Shown here in pieces: positions 25,083 to 34,071 of a DNA stretch of 64,000 bases. The notes under the pieces were generated by a model, which had not been told where the DNA came from, made no database searches, and was given only the letters and a program-made list of their open reading frames with translations. This DNA comes from Brevibacillus choshinensis (lineage in GTDB: Bacteria; Bacillota; Bacilli; Brevibacillales; Brevibacillaceae): positions 3,385,001 through 3,449,000 of the forward strand of contig NZ_CP069127.1 in the NCBI RefSeq assembly GCF_016811915.1, written 5' to 3'. The first letter of the stretch is position 1. Each line of letters begins with the position of its first letter. Made by a program: the position numbers and the translations under genes.

Positions 25083-26207
25083 TTACTCCCAAGGTGGTCG
25101 TTCTTCCTCATCCGCGGTACTTCTCGATGCTGCGACTTCTGGAACAGCGTAGCTGCTGCGGGCTTCTATCTCTCTCACCAAATCGGCGAGCGCTTTTGGC
25201 TTCACGAATTCAACGGGTGACATGCCACGTTCGAACTGCAGCTGTTCGCCTTCTAATAGAACCAAGTACCGGCCATTTACCTTGGCAATGTGCATGCTTG
25301 TCCCGTAATCCGCCAGCAGCGTTCGGATTTGCATATGGTCCAGCTTGAATTTCAGTTCTATTTCCGGTTGCTGATCCGTGATGATCTGCATGGCTTCCAT
25401 CACAGTCTCATGCTCCCACTTCTCAGCCAATTCCCGCTTGGGGCTGGCAGCCATCAGCTCGATGGCCTCCTCTTCCCGCAAGCGCTCCTCCGTCTCTTCC
25501 GGATACGTGTATTCGATATGCTGTCTAGCCAGCGAGATGACTTCCTCCGAGACGATCTGCGTGATCGTTTGCGGATATTCAATAAAGCGCAAAAACTCTT
25601 CAAAGTACCTCGCATGCGAAAATTGATGGATTTTCACGTGGTAAGGGTCGTTCATCCCCGATTCGATCATGTACGGATACATCAACGACTTCATATTTTT
25701 CGCATTGATGGCCATTTGCACATTTGAAATCAGGCTCTTTTCATCTGTGATGACAGCTGTTTTCTGTTCGAAATCGCACTTCAAGATAAAGACGTAGCGT
25801 TCATCCAGCAGCTCTAGGCGGCTTCTCACCACAATCAGGACGCCTCCACGCACTTGGGAGGTGCGCAGGTAGGACTGAATCAACTCCTGACACGGGTCCT
25901 TGCACTCCCCGGCCGTCTCAGCCTGCATGAGCCGCTGAAGCAAAGCATAGTTGGGATTTGAATCCAATGGATGACCCGGCTCCAGAATGAACTGCCCCAA
26001 TTTCGTCGGAGTTCCTTCCGACTTTGGATTCATCTCTACTTTACGTTTGGCAATCCGGGCAAATTCCCCTTCCAGAAAATCTCGCAGCTCGCTTTTCTGA
26101 TATTCATCATGGCTTAAGTAGCGCGTCATCTTTACTTTTTTGTTGCCATCCTCTTCTTCCGGCTGTTCGATCAAGAAAAAGGATAGCCAATCAATGGTAA
26201 AATTCAT
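25083..26207 (-). CDS. DUF3900-like protein
   Basis: A 374-aa soluble protein. The order of segments (YLSFF-like start, DFLEGEFARIAKRKVEMNPKSE, TKLGQFILEPGH, VRGGVLIVV, FVILKCDFEQKTAVITDEKSLIS, KIHQFSHARYFEEFLRFIEY) agrees with my memory of Bacillus DUF3900 proteins, which have no known activity. The C-terminal 40 residues are a charged, low-complexity tail ending EERPPWE. The gene is immediately followed by the DUF1444 gene (4-bp gap) and is divergent from a protein kinase gene. Confidence 0.65.
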   Translation of the reverse strand: MNFTIDWLSFFLIEQPEEEDGNKKVKMTRYLSHDEYQKSELRDFLEGEFARIAKRKVEMNPKSEGTPTKLGQFILEPGHPLDSNPNYALLQRLMQAETAGECKDPCQELIQSYLRTSQVRGGVLIVVRSRLELLDERYVFILKCDFEQKTAVITDEKSLISNVQMAINAKNMKSLMYPYMIESGMNDPYHVKIHQFSHARYFEEFLRFIEYPQTITQIVSEEVISLARQHIEYTYPEETEERLREEEAIELMAASPKRELAEKWEHETVMEAMQIITDQQPEIELKFKLDHMQIRTLLADYGTSMHIAKVNGRYLVLLEGEQLQFERGMSPVEFVKPKALADLVREIEARSSYAVPEVAASRSTADEEERPPWE

Positions 26208-26317
26208 CGCATTCCGCTCCCGTCTACATGTAACGAATCGATTATAGCAAACCTCAGGAAAAAGCGGTCAGCCATTTTTCGCAAACATGGTAAGATGATA
26301 GCAAAGGGGAGAGGGAC

Positions 26318-27163
26318 ATGTGGAACAAAATCGTTACCTGGTGGAATGACAATGTACGGGACCGCCCTTATGCACCCGGACGTCAGATCCGCCACTACCG
26401 CATTCGAAAAGTGCTCGGGATGGGTAGCTACGGCATCGCATATCTCGCGATTGACCTGCGTAATGATGCTCAGGTTGTGCTCAAGCAGGTAAAGCCCAGT
26501 CTTCGTCATTCTCCCAAAGGTGAAGCGATGCAGGCCTACGAGCAAAAGGTGCTTTCTGCGCTTTCGCACCCCCAAATTCCGAGGTGGCTGGATTCGTTTA
26601 CGTATCGACGGGATTCGTTTCTCGTCATGACTTTTATAGAGGGTCCGACACTGGAGGAGGCACTCTTTGACCATAGGATCACCATCGATGAGAGAGAGGC
26701 TGCCCGGCTGATGAAAAAGATCGCGGAGATCGTCGCTCATCTCCATGAGCACCACCTGATCCATCGCGATGTGCGTATTCCCAATGTCATTTGGCACCAG
26801 GACGAGCCTTATTTGATTGACTTTGGTCTCGCACGATTTATCGGGGACAGCCCTACCTATGCGGCAGATTCACTGACTGCCTACCACTCCGAGAAACAGG
26901 TAAAGCGTGAGGTGGCCCCCTCCAGTGATTTATTTGCCCTCGGTCACTTTTTCTTGTTTCTGCTTTATTCCGGATACACGCCAAACGAAGAGGATCCGGA
27001 GCGCAGCTGGGAGCAGGAGCTTTCTCTAACTCCCGCCGTTCGCAGCATGATCAGACGCTTGCTGCAGGCAGATGCCCCATACCCTGCTGTCGAGGATTTT
27101 CTTGACGATCTTGAACAGTATTTGTGCGAAACCAGCCAAGCCCCCACTCAGGCAGGCATGTAA
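26318..27163 (+). CDS. Eukaryotic-like serine/threonine protein kinase
   Basis: A 281-aa soluble kinase with the complete catalytic core: glycine loop GMGSYG (34-39), ATP lysine K56 in VVLKQ, catalytic loop HRDVRIPN (D151, N156) and DFG (168-170). The residue after HRDV is Arg where Ser/Thr kinases usually have Lys, so its phosphate-transfer efficiency is uncertain. There is no transmembrane or PASTA part, unlike PrkC; it resembles short cytosolic kinases such as YbdM. ATG at 26318 is used. A strong terminator follows. Confidence 0.85.
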   Translation: MWNKIVTWWNDNVRDRPYAPGRQIRHYRIRKVLGMGSYGIAYLAIDLRNDAQVVLKQVKPSLRHSPKGEAMQAYEQKVLSALSHPQIPRWLDSFTYRRDSFLVMTFIEGPTLEEALFDHRITIDEREAARLMKKIAEIVAHLHEHHLIHRDVRIPNVIWHQDEPYLIDFGLARFIGDSPTYAADSLTAYHSEKQVKREVAPSSDLFALGHFFLFLLYSGYTPNEEDPERSWEQELSLTPAVRSMIRRLLQADAPYPAVEDFLDDLEQYLCETSQAPTQAGM

Positions 27164-27186
27164 ATCCCCGATCGTGTACAGACACC

Positions 27187-27240
27187 AAAAGAGCAGTGCA
27201 GCCGCAGTGTATCATCACTGCAGCAGCCCTGCTCTTTTCC
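27187..27240 (+). terminator. Terminator after the protein kinase gene
   Basis: AAAAGAGCAG and CTGCTCTTTT form the base of a long stem with an inner GCAGTG/CACTGC stem; TTTTCC follows. It also serves the converging 51-codon gene. Confidence 0.8.
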
Positions 27241-27242
27241 CT

Positions 27243-27398
27243 TTACTCGGAGATCGGTTCGTTTTTGGCCTTCTCCATCATTTCTTTGAGCTCGCCTGCT
27301 TCCCGCTTGAGGGTCTGCCGCTCATGCTTGGACAAGACCTCGCCTCCTACAGGACCATTCACCAGTAAATCTTCTTCATACAGTCGATCTTTGCGCAT
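27243..27398 (-). CDS. Small hypothetical protein, 51 aa
   Basis: ATG at 27398 has AGGAGG five bases upstream and opens 51 codons. The product is hydrophilic: MRKDRLYEEDLLVNGPVGGE, then a charged helix SKHERQTLKREAGELKEMME. It is unrecognised and may be a small cytosolic or spore-compartment protein; that is a guess. It converges with the protein kinase gene and precedes the helicase terminally. Confidence 0.6.
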   Translation of the reverse strand: MRKDRLYEEDLLVNGPVGGEVLSKHERQTLKREAGELKEMMEKAKNEPISE

Positions 27399-27518
27399 GG
27401 AAACCTCCTGAAGACAAGAGTGGTTCTTTCTTGTCCTACTTTGTTCCAAAGCCGCTTTTCTTATTCTTTCTTTCGCCCTGTAAGGAAGTGAGCTGAGAAC
27501 GCAACATCCTGAGGCATC

Positions 27519-28739
27519 CTACCGCACACGTTTTGGTGGGGCAGACTTTTTGGAGGAACCGGATTTTCCAGCGGGCTTCACTCGATTCCCTGTTTGCTTT
27601 TGCATCGGTCTGGGATCTTCCAGCGCCCCATGAGACATGAATTTTTCCGCAATCGGCACGCCCGTCTGTTTGGAGAACTTTTGAATGATGAAGCGTTCCT
27701 GCGGACTGATGACGGAAAATACGAGCCCGGCACGCCCCATGCGACCCGTACGCCCGCTGCGGTGCACGTAGGTGTCTGGATCCGATGCAGGATCATAATG
27801 CACGATGCATTCCACTTCCGGGATGTCGATGCCTCGGGCGGACACATCTGTGGTAATCAGAACCGGAAATACGCCATCGCGGAACTGCTGCAGCGTGCGC
27901 GCACGCTCTTCCTTGGTCGCATCACGGTGCAAAAGCCTGCATGGCAAGTGGTGATAATTGAGCTTGGATACGATTTCATCGACTTTCTCGATCTGATTGA
28001 CGAAGACGATGGTGGAGCGAACATTCACCAATCGCAGCAAACGACGCAGTGTGTCCACTTTTTTGCGCGGGTCACTCACTATGTACATGTGAGCCACCCC
28101 GGCAGCTCCCTCGGGTGCGGCAGCACGAATGACGGCCGCATCTTTGGTAAAGACTTCAGAAGCCTCGATGACACCAGCAGGAAGTGTAGCGGAGAAGAGC
28201 AATCGCTGAGTATCGCGCAGTGTGCGCTTCATGACCTCTGACACCGGCTTGCCGAAGCCTGCGTCCAGCATCCGGTCCGCCTCATCGACCACAACCGTTT
28301 TGACCTCATGCACTTTCATCTTGCGTTGGTCGATGAGCTCCAAAAGTCGGCCTGGCGTAGCAACCACGAGTACAGGCTTCTTTTTCAGCCTCTCTACCTG
28401 ACGCTTCACATCGACACCGCCAATGATCGGCAAGACAGCATGCTCTGTGGATGGCAGCAAGCGCTCGGCTTCTCTGGCAATCTGCATGACCAGTTCATGC
28501 GTGGGGGCCAGGACGATTGCTTGCACATCTTTTTTATCCATATTGATCTTTGAAAGTAAAGGCAGCAGATAAGCAAATGTCTTGCCTGTCCCAGTCGGAG
28601 ATTCTACAAGTGCGTCCCGACCTTCCAGAATCAAGGGAATCGCTTCCACTTGTACCGGAGTCGGATTTTCCATATTTCGTTCGCGCAATAGGCTGACCAA
28701 CTGCGCGCTAATGTGTAAATCTGCAAACGTGGTGCTCAC
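27519..28739 (-). CDS. DEAD-box RNA helicase (YfmL-like)
   Basis: A 406-aa ATP-dependent RNA helicase. Motif I is SPTGTGKT (47-54), followed by PTHEL (Ia), TPGR (Ib), VDEADRM (II), SAT (III), STIVFVNQIEK (IV), TTDVSARGID (V) and HRSGRTGR (VI). A short basic tail rich in Lys/Ser (PAGKSGSSKKSAPPKRVR) may bind RNA. Among Bacillus helicases it looks closest to YfmL (VKKQVEKLKKHP-like segment), involved in ribosome biogenesis and cold growth. No operon partners are evident. Confidence 0.9.
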   Translation of the reverse strand: MSTTFADLHISAQLVSLLRERNMENPTPVQVEAIPLILEGRDALVESPTGTGKTFAYLLPLLSKINMDKKDVQAIVLAPTHELVMQIAREAERLLPSTEHAVLPIIGGVDVKRQVERLKKKPVLVVATPGRLLELIDQRKMKVHEVKTVVVDEADRMLDAGFGKPVSEVMKRTLRDTQRLLFSATLPAGVIEASEVFTKDAAVIRAAAPEGAAGVAHMYIVSDPRKKVDTLRRLLRLVNVRSTIVFVNQIEKVDEIVSKLNYHHLPCRLLHRDATKEERARTLQQFRDGVFPVLITTDVSARGIDIPEVECIVHYDPASDPDTYVHRSGRTGRMGRAGLVFSVISPQERFIIQKFSKQTGVPIAEKFMSHGALEDPRPMQKQTGNRVKPAGKSGSSKKSAPPKRVR

Positions 28740-28870
28740 AAGAACCCTCCTGGCTTGAAAAATCGTGCATTGGGTAAGCTTACCACACTTTGCCCGAGGG
28801 GAAAAGCGAAACCGATCTCGTCCTCATAGGAAAGCAGGCGAAATCCAGTCGGACTTCGCCCATGTTTCCA

Positions 28871-29014
28871 TTACCCGTTATTGGAGTCTTTACGGGTCTC
28901 CTGCATTTCCCCTTGGTCCTGACGATCTCGGCTGGTGTGTTGGTTACGTGTCCCTTTTGGACCCTTTTGGTAAGCCTCTACTTCCTTTTGAAACTCTTCA
29001 TCGAAGCCTCGCAC
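28871..29014 (-). CDS. Small hypothetical protein, 47 aa
   Basis: GTG at 29014 follows AGGAGGTG by six bases and opens 47 codons (VRGFDEEFQKEVEAYQKGPKG, then a polar tail ending DSNNG). The strong start signal argues for translation. It is unrecognised; the charged, low-complexity tail is reminiscent of small spore-compartment proteins, but there is no motif to support that. It is divergent from the phosphodiester glycosidase gene. Confidence 0.55.
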   Translation of the reverse strand: MRGFDEEFQKEVEAYQKGPKGTRNQHTSRDRQDQGEMQETRKDSNNG

Positions 29015-29136
29015 ACGGCTCACCTCCTGATGCTAGTCTGCCCGCTGCGATCTCAATTATTTCCCTGAAACTTTTTACCTATTTATACGTCCATTCTTAT
29101 AGAGAATATCCTATTGAGATGGTTAGGTGAAAATGG

Positions 29137-30204
29137 ATGCAGACGTTATCCCGAGCACGCTCCCACAAACGATCAACTAGAGTGGCAAGAAGACCCTGGC
29201 GCTGGGTCAAACGCTTGCTGCTGTTATCTGCTTTGGCATGTACCACTTTTGCGCTTGCCGGCATCATCTTCTTATTCGGTACCCAGACGGGAGAGGATTT
29301 GCGGGAGTGGGCAGCAGGCACTCTATTGACGACCCAGCATGATTATTGGGCTCCTTACACCTTTATCCCCGAGGACAAGCTGAATGCGCTGAAGGATCAG
29401 ATCAAGCATCCGGAAGTGATCAATTCAGAAAATGACCCGAATCCGACAGAGCTGCCTGCCGTAGGAAAGCCTGTGATTGTCCCCCTTCCGGAAAAGCCAG
29501 AGGAACTGGTCACGATTGAAGAAATCAATGTGAAAAAGGAAAATTATTATTTTAAAGGCAAGATTATGTACGTCCATGATCCCAAACGCGTACAGCTGCT
29601 CGTTACGAATCGCAAGGACCGTGGAGACTTGCTGGACGAGTACGTCAAAAAAACCAATGCAATCGGCATCGTCAACGCGAGCGGCTTTTCCGATCCTGAC
29701 GGTTATGGGAAAGGTGCGAAGGCATACGGCGTCGTCATTCACGACGGGAAAATCCTCCAAGGCTACAACCCAAAGAGCGGGGAAACCGCACTCGGGATTA
29801 CGTACGAGGGCAAGCTCATCACGGGCAGTTATTCCGCCGAACAGATGGTGAAAATGGGCGTAAAAGATGCCATGAGCTTTCGACCCCAGCTGATCGTCAA
29901 TGGGAAAAACCTCTTTACAGATAAGCCTGCCAGAAGCTGGGGCATCCAGCCTCGCACGGCTGTCGGTCAAAAAGAAGACGGTACGATTGTCTTTGTCGTC
30001 ATCGACGGCCGCCAACCTGGCCACTCCATCGGAGCCAGCATGAACGACCTGGCTGAGCTGCTGGAGGAGCGCGGTGTCGTTACCGCGATGGCCATGGACG
30101 GAGGCTCCAGCTCCATGATGCTGCACAATGGAGAGGCCATCACCAAAACATCGTGCCCCTACTACCGTGGAAGATACTTGCCGAACGCCTGGGCCGTCAT
30201 CTAA
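29137..30204 (+). CDS. Phosphodiester glycosidase family (NAGPA-like) exported protein
   Basis: A 355-aa membrane-anchored exported protein: a basic N-terminus, then one hydrophobic segment (LLLLSALACTTFALAGIIFLF), then the extracytoplasmic domain. The phosphodiester glycosidase/NAGPA domain occupies about residues 160-355, with AIGIVNASGFSDPDG, RTAVGQKEDGTIVFVVIDGRQ, AMAMDGGSSSMML and the final LPNAWAVI. Such enzymes remove N-acetylglucosamine from phosphodiesters and are often annotated in exopolysaccharide contexts. AGGTG precedes ATG 29137. Confidence 0.85.
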   Translation: MQTLSRARSHKRSTRVARRPWRWVKRLLLLSALACTTFALAGIIFLFGTQTGEDLREWAAGTLLTTQHDYWAPYTFIPEDKLNALKDQIKHPEVINSENDPNPTELPAVGKPVIVPLPEKPEELVTIEEINVKKENYYFKGKIMYVHDPKRVQLLVTNRKDRGDLLDEYVKKTNAIGIVNASGFSDPDGYGKGAKAYGVVIHDGKILQGYNPKSGETALGITYEGKLITGSYSAEQMVKMGVKDAMSFRPQLIVNGKNLFTDKPARSWGIQPRTAVGQKEDGTIVFVVIDGRQPGHSIGASMNDLAELLEERGVVTAMAMDGGSSSMMLHNGEAITKTSCPYYRGRYLPNAWAVI

Positions 30205-30240
30205 GGCCATGGACGAGACGAGGAGATTTTTTCTTAGAAA

Positions 30241-30287
30241 ACGAAACAGGCAGCACCACATGATGTGGGCTGCCTGTTTTGTTTCGT
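30241..30287 (+). terminator. Bidirectional terminator
   Basis: ACGAAACAGGCAGC pairs with GCTGCCTGTTTTGTTTCGT and an inner CACAT/GTG(T)G stem. T-rich in both directions, it separates the glycosidase gene from the converging ABC-F gene. Confidence 0.75.
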
Positions 30288-30296
30288 GCAGGAGTA

Positions 30297-31868
30297 TTAC
30301 AGCTTGATTGGGGTCTTGGCTTGTTCCAGGCTCCATTTTTCTACATCCCAGACCTGGGTTACCCAGTCCTCATAGAACTCGGGTTCATGGCATACCAGGA
30401 GAACGGTCCCTTTAAATTCTTTGAGGGCGCGTTTGAGCTCTTCTTTTGCCACGACGTCCAAGTGGTTCGTCGGCTCGTCAAATACGAGCCAGTTGCTCTC
30501 GCGTTGCAGCAGCTTGCAAAGACGTACCTTTGCCTGCTCGCCCCCGGAGAGAGCGTTCATGTTTCGGTTGATGTGCTCATTTTTCAATCCACAGCGTGCC
30601 AAAGCGCCGCGCACTTCGTGGTTGTTCATCGAAGGGAATTCATTCCACACTTCATCCAATGCGGTAATCGGCTTCGCTTTCACTTCTTGCTCAAAGTAAG
30701 CCGGGTGCAAAAAGTCTCCACGATCCAATTTCCCATTCAGCGGCTTGATGATGCCGAGCAATGTTTTCAGGAGCGTGGATTTCCCCACACCGTTCATTCC
30801 CACGATCGCAACCTTCTCACCGCGCTCCAGCTTGACACTCAGCTTTGGCAGGAGTGGTTGGGAATACCCGATCTCCAGATTCTCCGCTTCTACGACGAAA
30901 CGGCTGCTCGCCCGGGATTCTTTAAAAATAAAGGAAGGCTTAGCGGCTGTCTCCGGCTTGTCGATCCGATCCATTCTGTCCAACTGCTTTTGACGGCTCT
31001 TCGCACGTCCCGTAGTGGATGCACGCGCTTTGTTGCGGGCGATAAAGTCTTCCATTTTCGCAATTTCTTCCTGCTGCTTTTCGAAGGCATCAAAGTGCTG
31101 GCTGCGCTTCGTCTCCGATTGAGCAAGGAACGACTCATAGTTTCCGGTGTAACGGTTCAGTTTGGTAAATTCCAGATGGTAGATGACGTTGACGACTTCG
31201 TTCATGAAGCTGGTGTCATGGGATATCAGCATGAAGGCGTATGGATATTCCTTCAGGTAGTTTTTCAGCCAGACGATGTGCTCCTCGTCCAGATAGTTTG
31301 TCGGCTCATCCAGCAGCAATACGGTAGGCTGCTCCAGCAAGAGCTTTGCCAGGAGTACCTTCGTGCGTTGCCCACCAGACAGAGCAGCGACGTCTCGATC
31401 CAGACCGATCGCGCTCAAACCTAATGCGTTTGCAATTTCCTCAACTTTGGCATCAATCAAGTAAAAGCCGCTGGTTTCCAGTTTATCCTGGATTTCTCCC
31501 ATGCGCTCCAGCAATTCCTCTAACTCTTCCGGAGAGGCCTCGGCCATTTTTTCACCGATGACCATCAGCTCGGCTTCTTGCTCCAGGAGCGGCAGGAACG
31601 CGTCTTTGAGCACATCGCGAATCGTTTTGCCCGCTTCCAGCTTCGTATGCTGATCCAAGTACCCGTATTGGATCTTTGGCATCCATTCGATACGGCCATG
31701 ATCGGGCATATTTTGCCCTGTCAAAATCCCCATCATCGTGGACTTCCCGGTACCGTTTGCACCTACGAGCCCTACATGATCACCCGGCTGCAAGCGGAAT
31801 GATACATCGCGAAACAAAATACGGTCCCCAAAACCGTGGGACAGGCTTTCCACAATCAAAACACTCAT
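30297..31868 (-). CDS. ABC-F family ATPase
   Basis: A 523-aa protein with two tandem ABC domains and no membrane segments. The first has Walker A GANGTGKST and signature LSGGQRTK with LLLDEPTNYLD; the second has GMNGVGKST, LSGGEQAKV and LVFDEPTNHLD. The linker between them (about residues 230-320) is charged. ABC-F proteins act on ribosomes as translation factors or antibiotic-resistance factors; this one lacks a leader and stands alone, so a housekeeping role is as likely as resistance. ATG at 31868 has AGGAGG about seven bases upstream. Confidence 0.9.
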   Translation of the reverse strand: MSVLIVESLSHGFGDRILFRDVSFRLQPGDHVGLVGANGTGKSTMMGILTGQNMPDHGRIEWMPKIQYGYLDQHTKLEAGKTIRDVLKDAFLPLLEQEAELMVIGEKMAEASPEELEELLERMGEIQDKLETSGFYLIDAKVEEIANALGLSAIGLDRDVAALSGGQRTKVLLAKLLLEQPTVLLLDEPTNYLDEEHIVWLKNYLKEYPYAFMLISHDTSFMNEVVNVIYHLEFTKLNRYTGNYESFLAQSETKRSQHFDAFEKQQEEIAKMEDFIARNKARASTTGRAKSRQKQLDRMDRIDKPETAAKPSFIFKESRASSRFVVEAENLEIGYSQPLLPKLSVKLERGEKVAIVGMNGVGKSTLLKTLLGIIKPLNGKLDRGDFLHPAYFEQEVKAKPITALDEVWNEFPSMNNHEVRGALARCGLKNEHINRNMNALSGGEQAKVRLCKLLQRESNWLVFDEPTNHLDVVAKEELKRALKEFKGTVLLVCHEPEFYEDWVTQVWDVEKWSLEQAKTPIKL

Positions 31869-31900
31869 GATTTTCCTCCTGATCTGTTCCTCTATGAGGT

Positions 31901-32758
31901 TTACAAAGTGATTCTTTCAAAAAAAGACGGATGATAGCGATCAAAATAGCTCTCACCGCTGAGCATCAACTGATCCAAGCGAACTCGCAAATCCTGAAGG
32001 CTAATGCCCTCCATCGCGACGTTCAAAATCGCAGCACGTGCCATCAGGCGAAGAAGATTCACTTCGTCAGCCAAGGCGTTCCCAAAAACCTTCCCGCTAT
32101 GCACGATCTCTGAGCGATGGTTGTACGATTTTTTTATCAGCTGTGCGATTTTTTCTCGCTGCTGCAGGGTTTCACCAAAGTAGTAAGCCATACGGAGCCG
32201 CAGCTTATAGGTGATTTCCCCTTTCTTCCCATCTGGCACAAAAAGGGACTCCAGACCAATCCACAAATCAAGCAGTTGGTCTTCATAGCTTTTTTTCTCC
32301 AGCGAGAGGGAATATCTCCGAAAGGCTAACGTGGGCAAACTACGATCTAATAAATCCAGAAAGATCTTCTGCGCCCGTTCGTCAAACATGTACTTGGCAC
32401 CGTCTAACGAACGCTTCAGATACGTGATTCCATACAAATTTGCTTTCGCTGTGATGACATACGGAATGGAGCAAATGCCATTGACCGATGCGAGATTCAG
32501 CTTGTTCTCAATCTCTTCGATCCAGTCCCGGTCATCGTTCAATCTCATTTCCGGGTATTCACCTACGAGGAACAGGCTGCTCATATCGACCCGCTTGTCA
32601 AACATGCGCCTGTTCTCATCCATTTCATTACGCAAATAGCGAGACGCAACTTTATATGGTCGTTCAGCACCTGAAAGCAGCGTATAGGAATTGGGCATAT
32701 CAATCCGGACAGATTGCGGCGTCGTCGAGTTAAACACGGGTGCGATCAAAAGTGGCAT
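31901..32758 (-). CDS. Apea-like HEPN domain protein
   Basis: A 285-aa protein. The C-terminal half contains DLWIGLESLFVPDG and, further on, SYNHRSEIVHSG, the R-x4-H signature (R215, H220) of HEPN ribonucleases, with the Apea-like arrangement. The N-terminal 140 residues are unrecognised and probably sense or hold the complex. Apea/HEPN proteins are often translation- or tRNA-targeting RNases in phage defence or toxin-antitoxin systems. AAGGAG precedes the ATG. There is no adjacent antitoxin-like gene on the same strand. Confidence 0.65.
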   Translation of the reverse strand: MPLLIAPVFNSTTPQSVRIDMPNSYTLLSGAERPYKVASRYLRNEMDENRRMFDKRVDMSSLFLVGEYPEMRLNDDRDWIEEIENKLNLASVNGICSIPYVITAKANLYGITYLKRSLDGAKYMFDERAQKIFLDLLDRSLPTLAFRRYSLSLEKKSYEDQLLDLWIGLESLFVPDGKKGEITYKLRLRMAYYFGETLQQREKIAQLIKKSYNHRSEIVHSGKVFGNALADEVNLLRLMARAAILNVAMEGISLQDLRVRLDQLMLSGESYFDRYHPSFFERITL

Positions 32759-33041
32759 CGGCTCTCTCCTTATTGAACGTGCAGGAAATGATAAACGCTA
32801 CACTAATGAATGATGAAACGCATGATCCTCTCATAGAATCATGCTAGGTATCACTAGGTGCTTGTTTCATTTTGTTTACATAATTAATATTATGTTAGAC
32901 TCAGTCACTTGTGCCAACCTCGTATTATTGCCAAATTGCCTTCACAGACACGCTTCCCTATAGAATACCAGCAATTCCTATGGTTCGTCATCCTCCGTTT
33001 GCGACAAACTACAAAAAGCTACATACGAAGGAGCTGATTTT

Positions 33042-33191
33042 ATGGAAAAAGACCATATCTTAGATGAGAATCCACATCAAACCTACAATAATGAAGCAGA
33101 AGGTATCGAGCAAACTGGAGAACCGCTTCCCGGATCCAAAAAAGTAAAGCAGGAAAACCATAGCCGTGCCATCAAAACACGGGAAGGCTAG
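33042..33191 (+). CDS. Small hydrophilic hypothetical protein, 49 aa
   Basis: ATG at 33042 has AAGGAG eight bases upstream and opens 49 codons ending TAG, followed by a terminator. The product has no hydrophobic core (MEKDHILDENPHQTYNNEAE, then GSKKVKQENHSRAIKTREG) and looks intrinsically disordered, as many small spore proteins do. I cannot assign it to a family. The normal ribosome site, isolated position and own terminator support a real gene. Confidence 0.65.
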   Translation: MEKDHILDENPHQTYNNEAEGIEQTGEPLPGSKKVKQENHSRAIKTREG

Positions 33192-33198
33192 GAATACC

Positions 33199-33235
33199 AC
33201 CCGGCTCTCAATGATGGGGCCGGGTACCCTTTTTC
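33199..33235 (+). terminator. Terminator after the 49-aa gene
   Basis: ACCCGGC and GCCGGGT form a 7-bp GC-rich stem with a long loop, followed by ACCCTTTTTCC. Confidence 0.7.
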
Positions 33236-33318
33236 CTTATTTTTACAATAAAAAGATTGAATTGTCCCACAAGGATGAACTATGATGAAGGCAGAATCCT
33301 TGTTGGAGGTAAGTATAA

Positions 33319-34071
33319 ATGATCACCATTCCACTTATGGGCAATCGCCCTCTATCCCACAGGTTCAGTTACAGCATCTCGCCTTTGTATGAATTGGCCG
33401 CCAGCCTGCATACACTCGCGCAGCCGACGCCTCCTGAACACTTCTCTCCATGGATCCACGAAAAATTATCGCACTTTCAAGTCGTGCGTTTGATGAAAGA
33501 CTGGGAGTACTTCCTCCCGCTTTTTCGTTTCGCGATTCCTGACTCCTTTGATCCATACCAGACGAAAGGTGTCATGGCTGTGAATGATCAATACGAGTAC
33601 TTCGTCACGCTTACTACGCCGCATTTTTTGAAAAGTCTCACCAAGGCATTGGATGCTTGGAATGCGCATCATGACCAACCTGAGGTAGCGGATGATTTGC
33701 GAGAGGATCCTGAATATGTGAAGGGCCGTTTTAGCCTGTTTATTTCATCTTACTGGCAGTTATCCTTCGAATCAAACTGGGAAGAAATTGCCCCCGAGTT
33801 TGTGAAAGAAGCGGAACGTATCCATCATTCGCTGGAGGACCACGCTTCCTTGTCCGATCTTTTGCAGGGTATTTTGCCTGCCATTCAGCTCGATGCGGAA
33901 CAACTTACCTTAGCCTGTCCCCACAAAGGACAAACCCATGAGGCACAAAAATTGATTTTGTATCCCAGCTACTATTACGCAGGCGAGCCGCTCGTAACCG
34001 TAAAAGATGCGGATGTTCACTTGCTTTATTCCTTTACAACGCCATCTGCGCCCACCAAAAACGCCCTATGA
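33319..34071 (+). CDS. DUF5937-like N-terminal domain protein without the HTH
   Basis: A 250-aa soluble protein. SYSISPLYELAASLHTLAQP near the N-terminus and the following helical organisation resemble the DUF5937 domain that is usually fused to an ArsR-type winged helix of about 80 residues. Here the protein stops without any helix-turn-helix; its last residues lie in the terminator. It may be a non-DNA-binding relative or a truncated regulator. The stop codon is in the loop of the bidirectional terminator at 34057-34082 shared with the spo0E-like gene. Confidence 0.55.
   Translation: MITIPLMGNRPLSHRFSYSISPLYELAASLHTLAQPTPPEHFSPWIHEKLSHFQVVRLMKDWEYFLPLFRFAIPDSFDPYQTKGVMAVNDQYEYFVTLTTPHFLKSLTKALDAWNAHHDQPEVADDLREDPEYVKGRFSLFISSYWQLSFESNWEEIAPEFVKEAERIHHSLEDHASLSDLLQGILPAIQLDAEQLTLACPHKGQTHEAQKLILYPSYYYAGEPLVTVKDADVHLLYSFTTPSAPTKNAL

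Noticed and set aside
30297..31868. Antibiotic-resistance (Vga/Msr-type) label for the ABC-F gene
   Set aside because: No leader ORF or attenuator precedes it and the interdomain linker was not recognisable as a resistance type.
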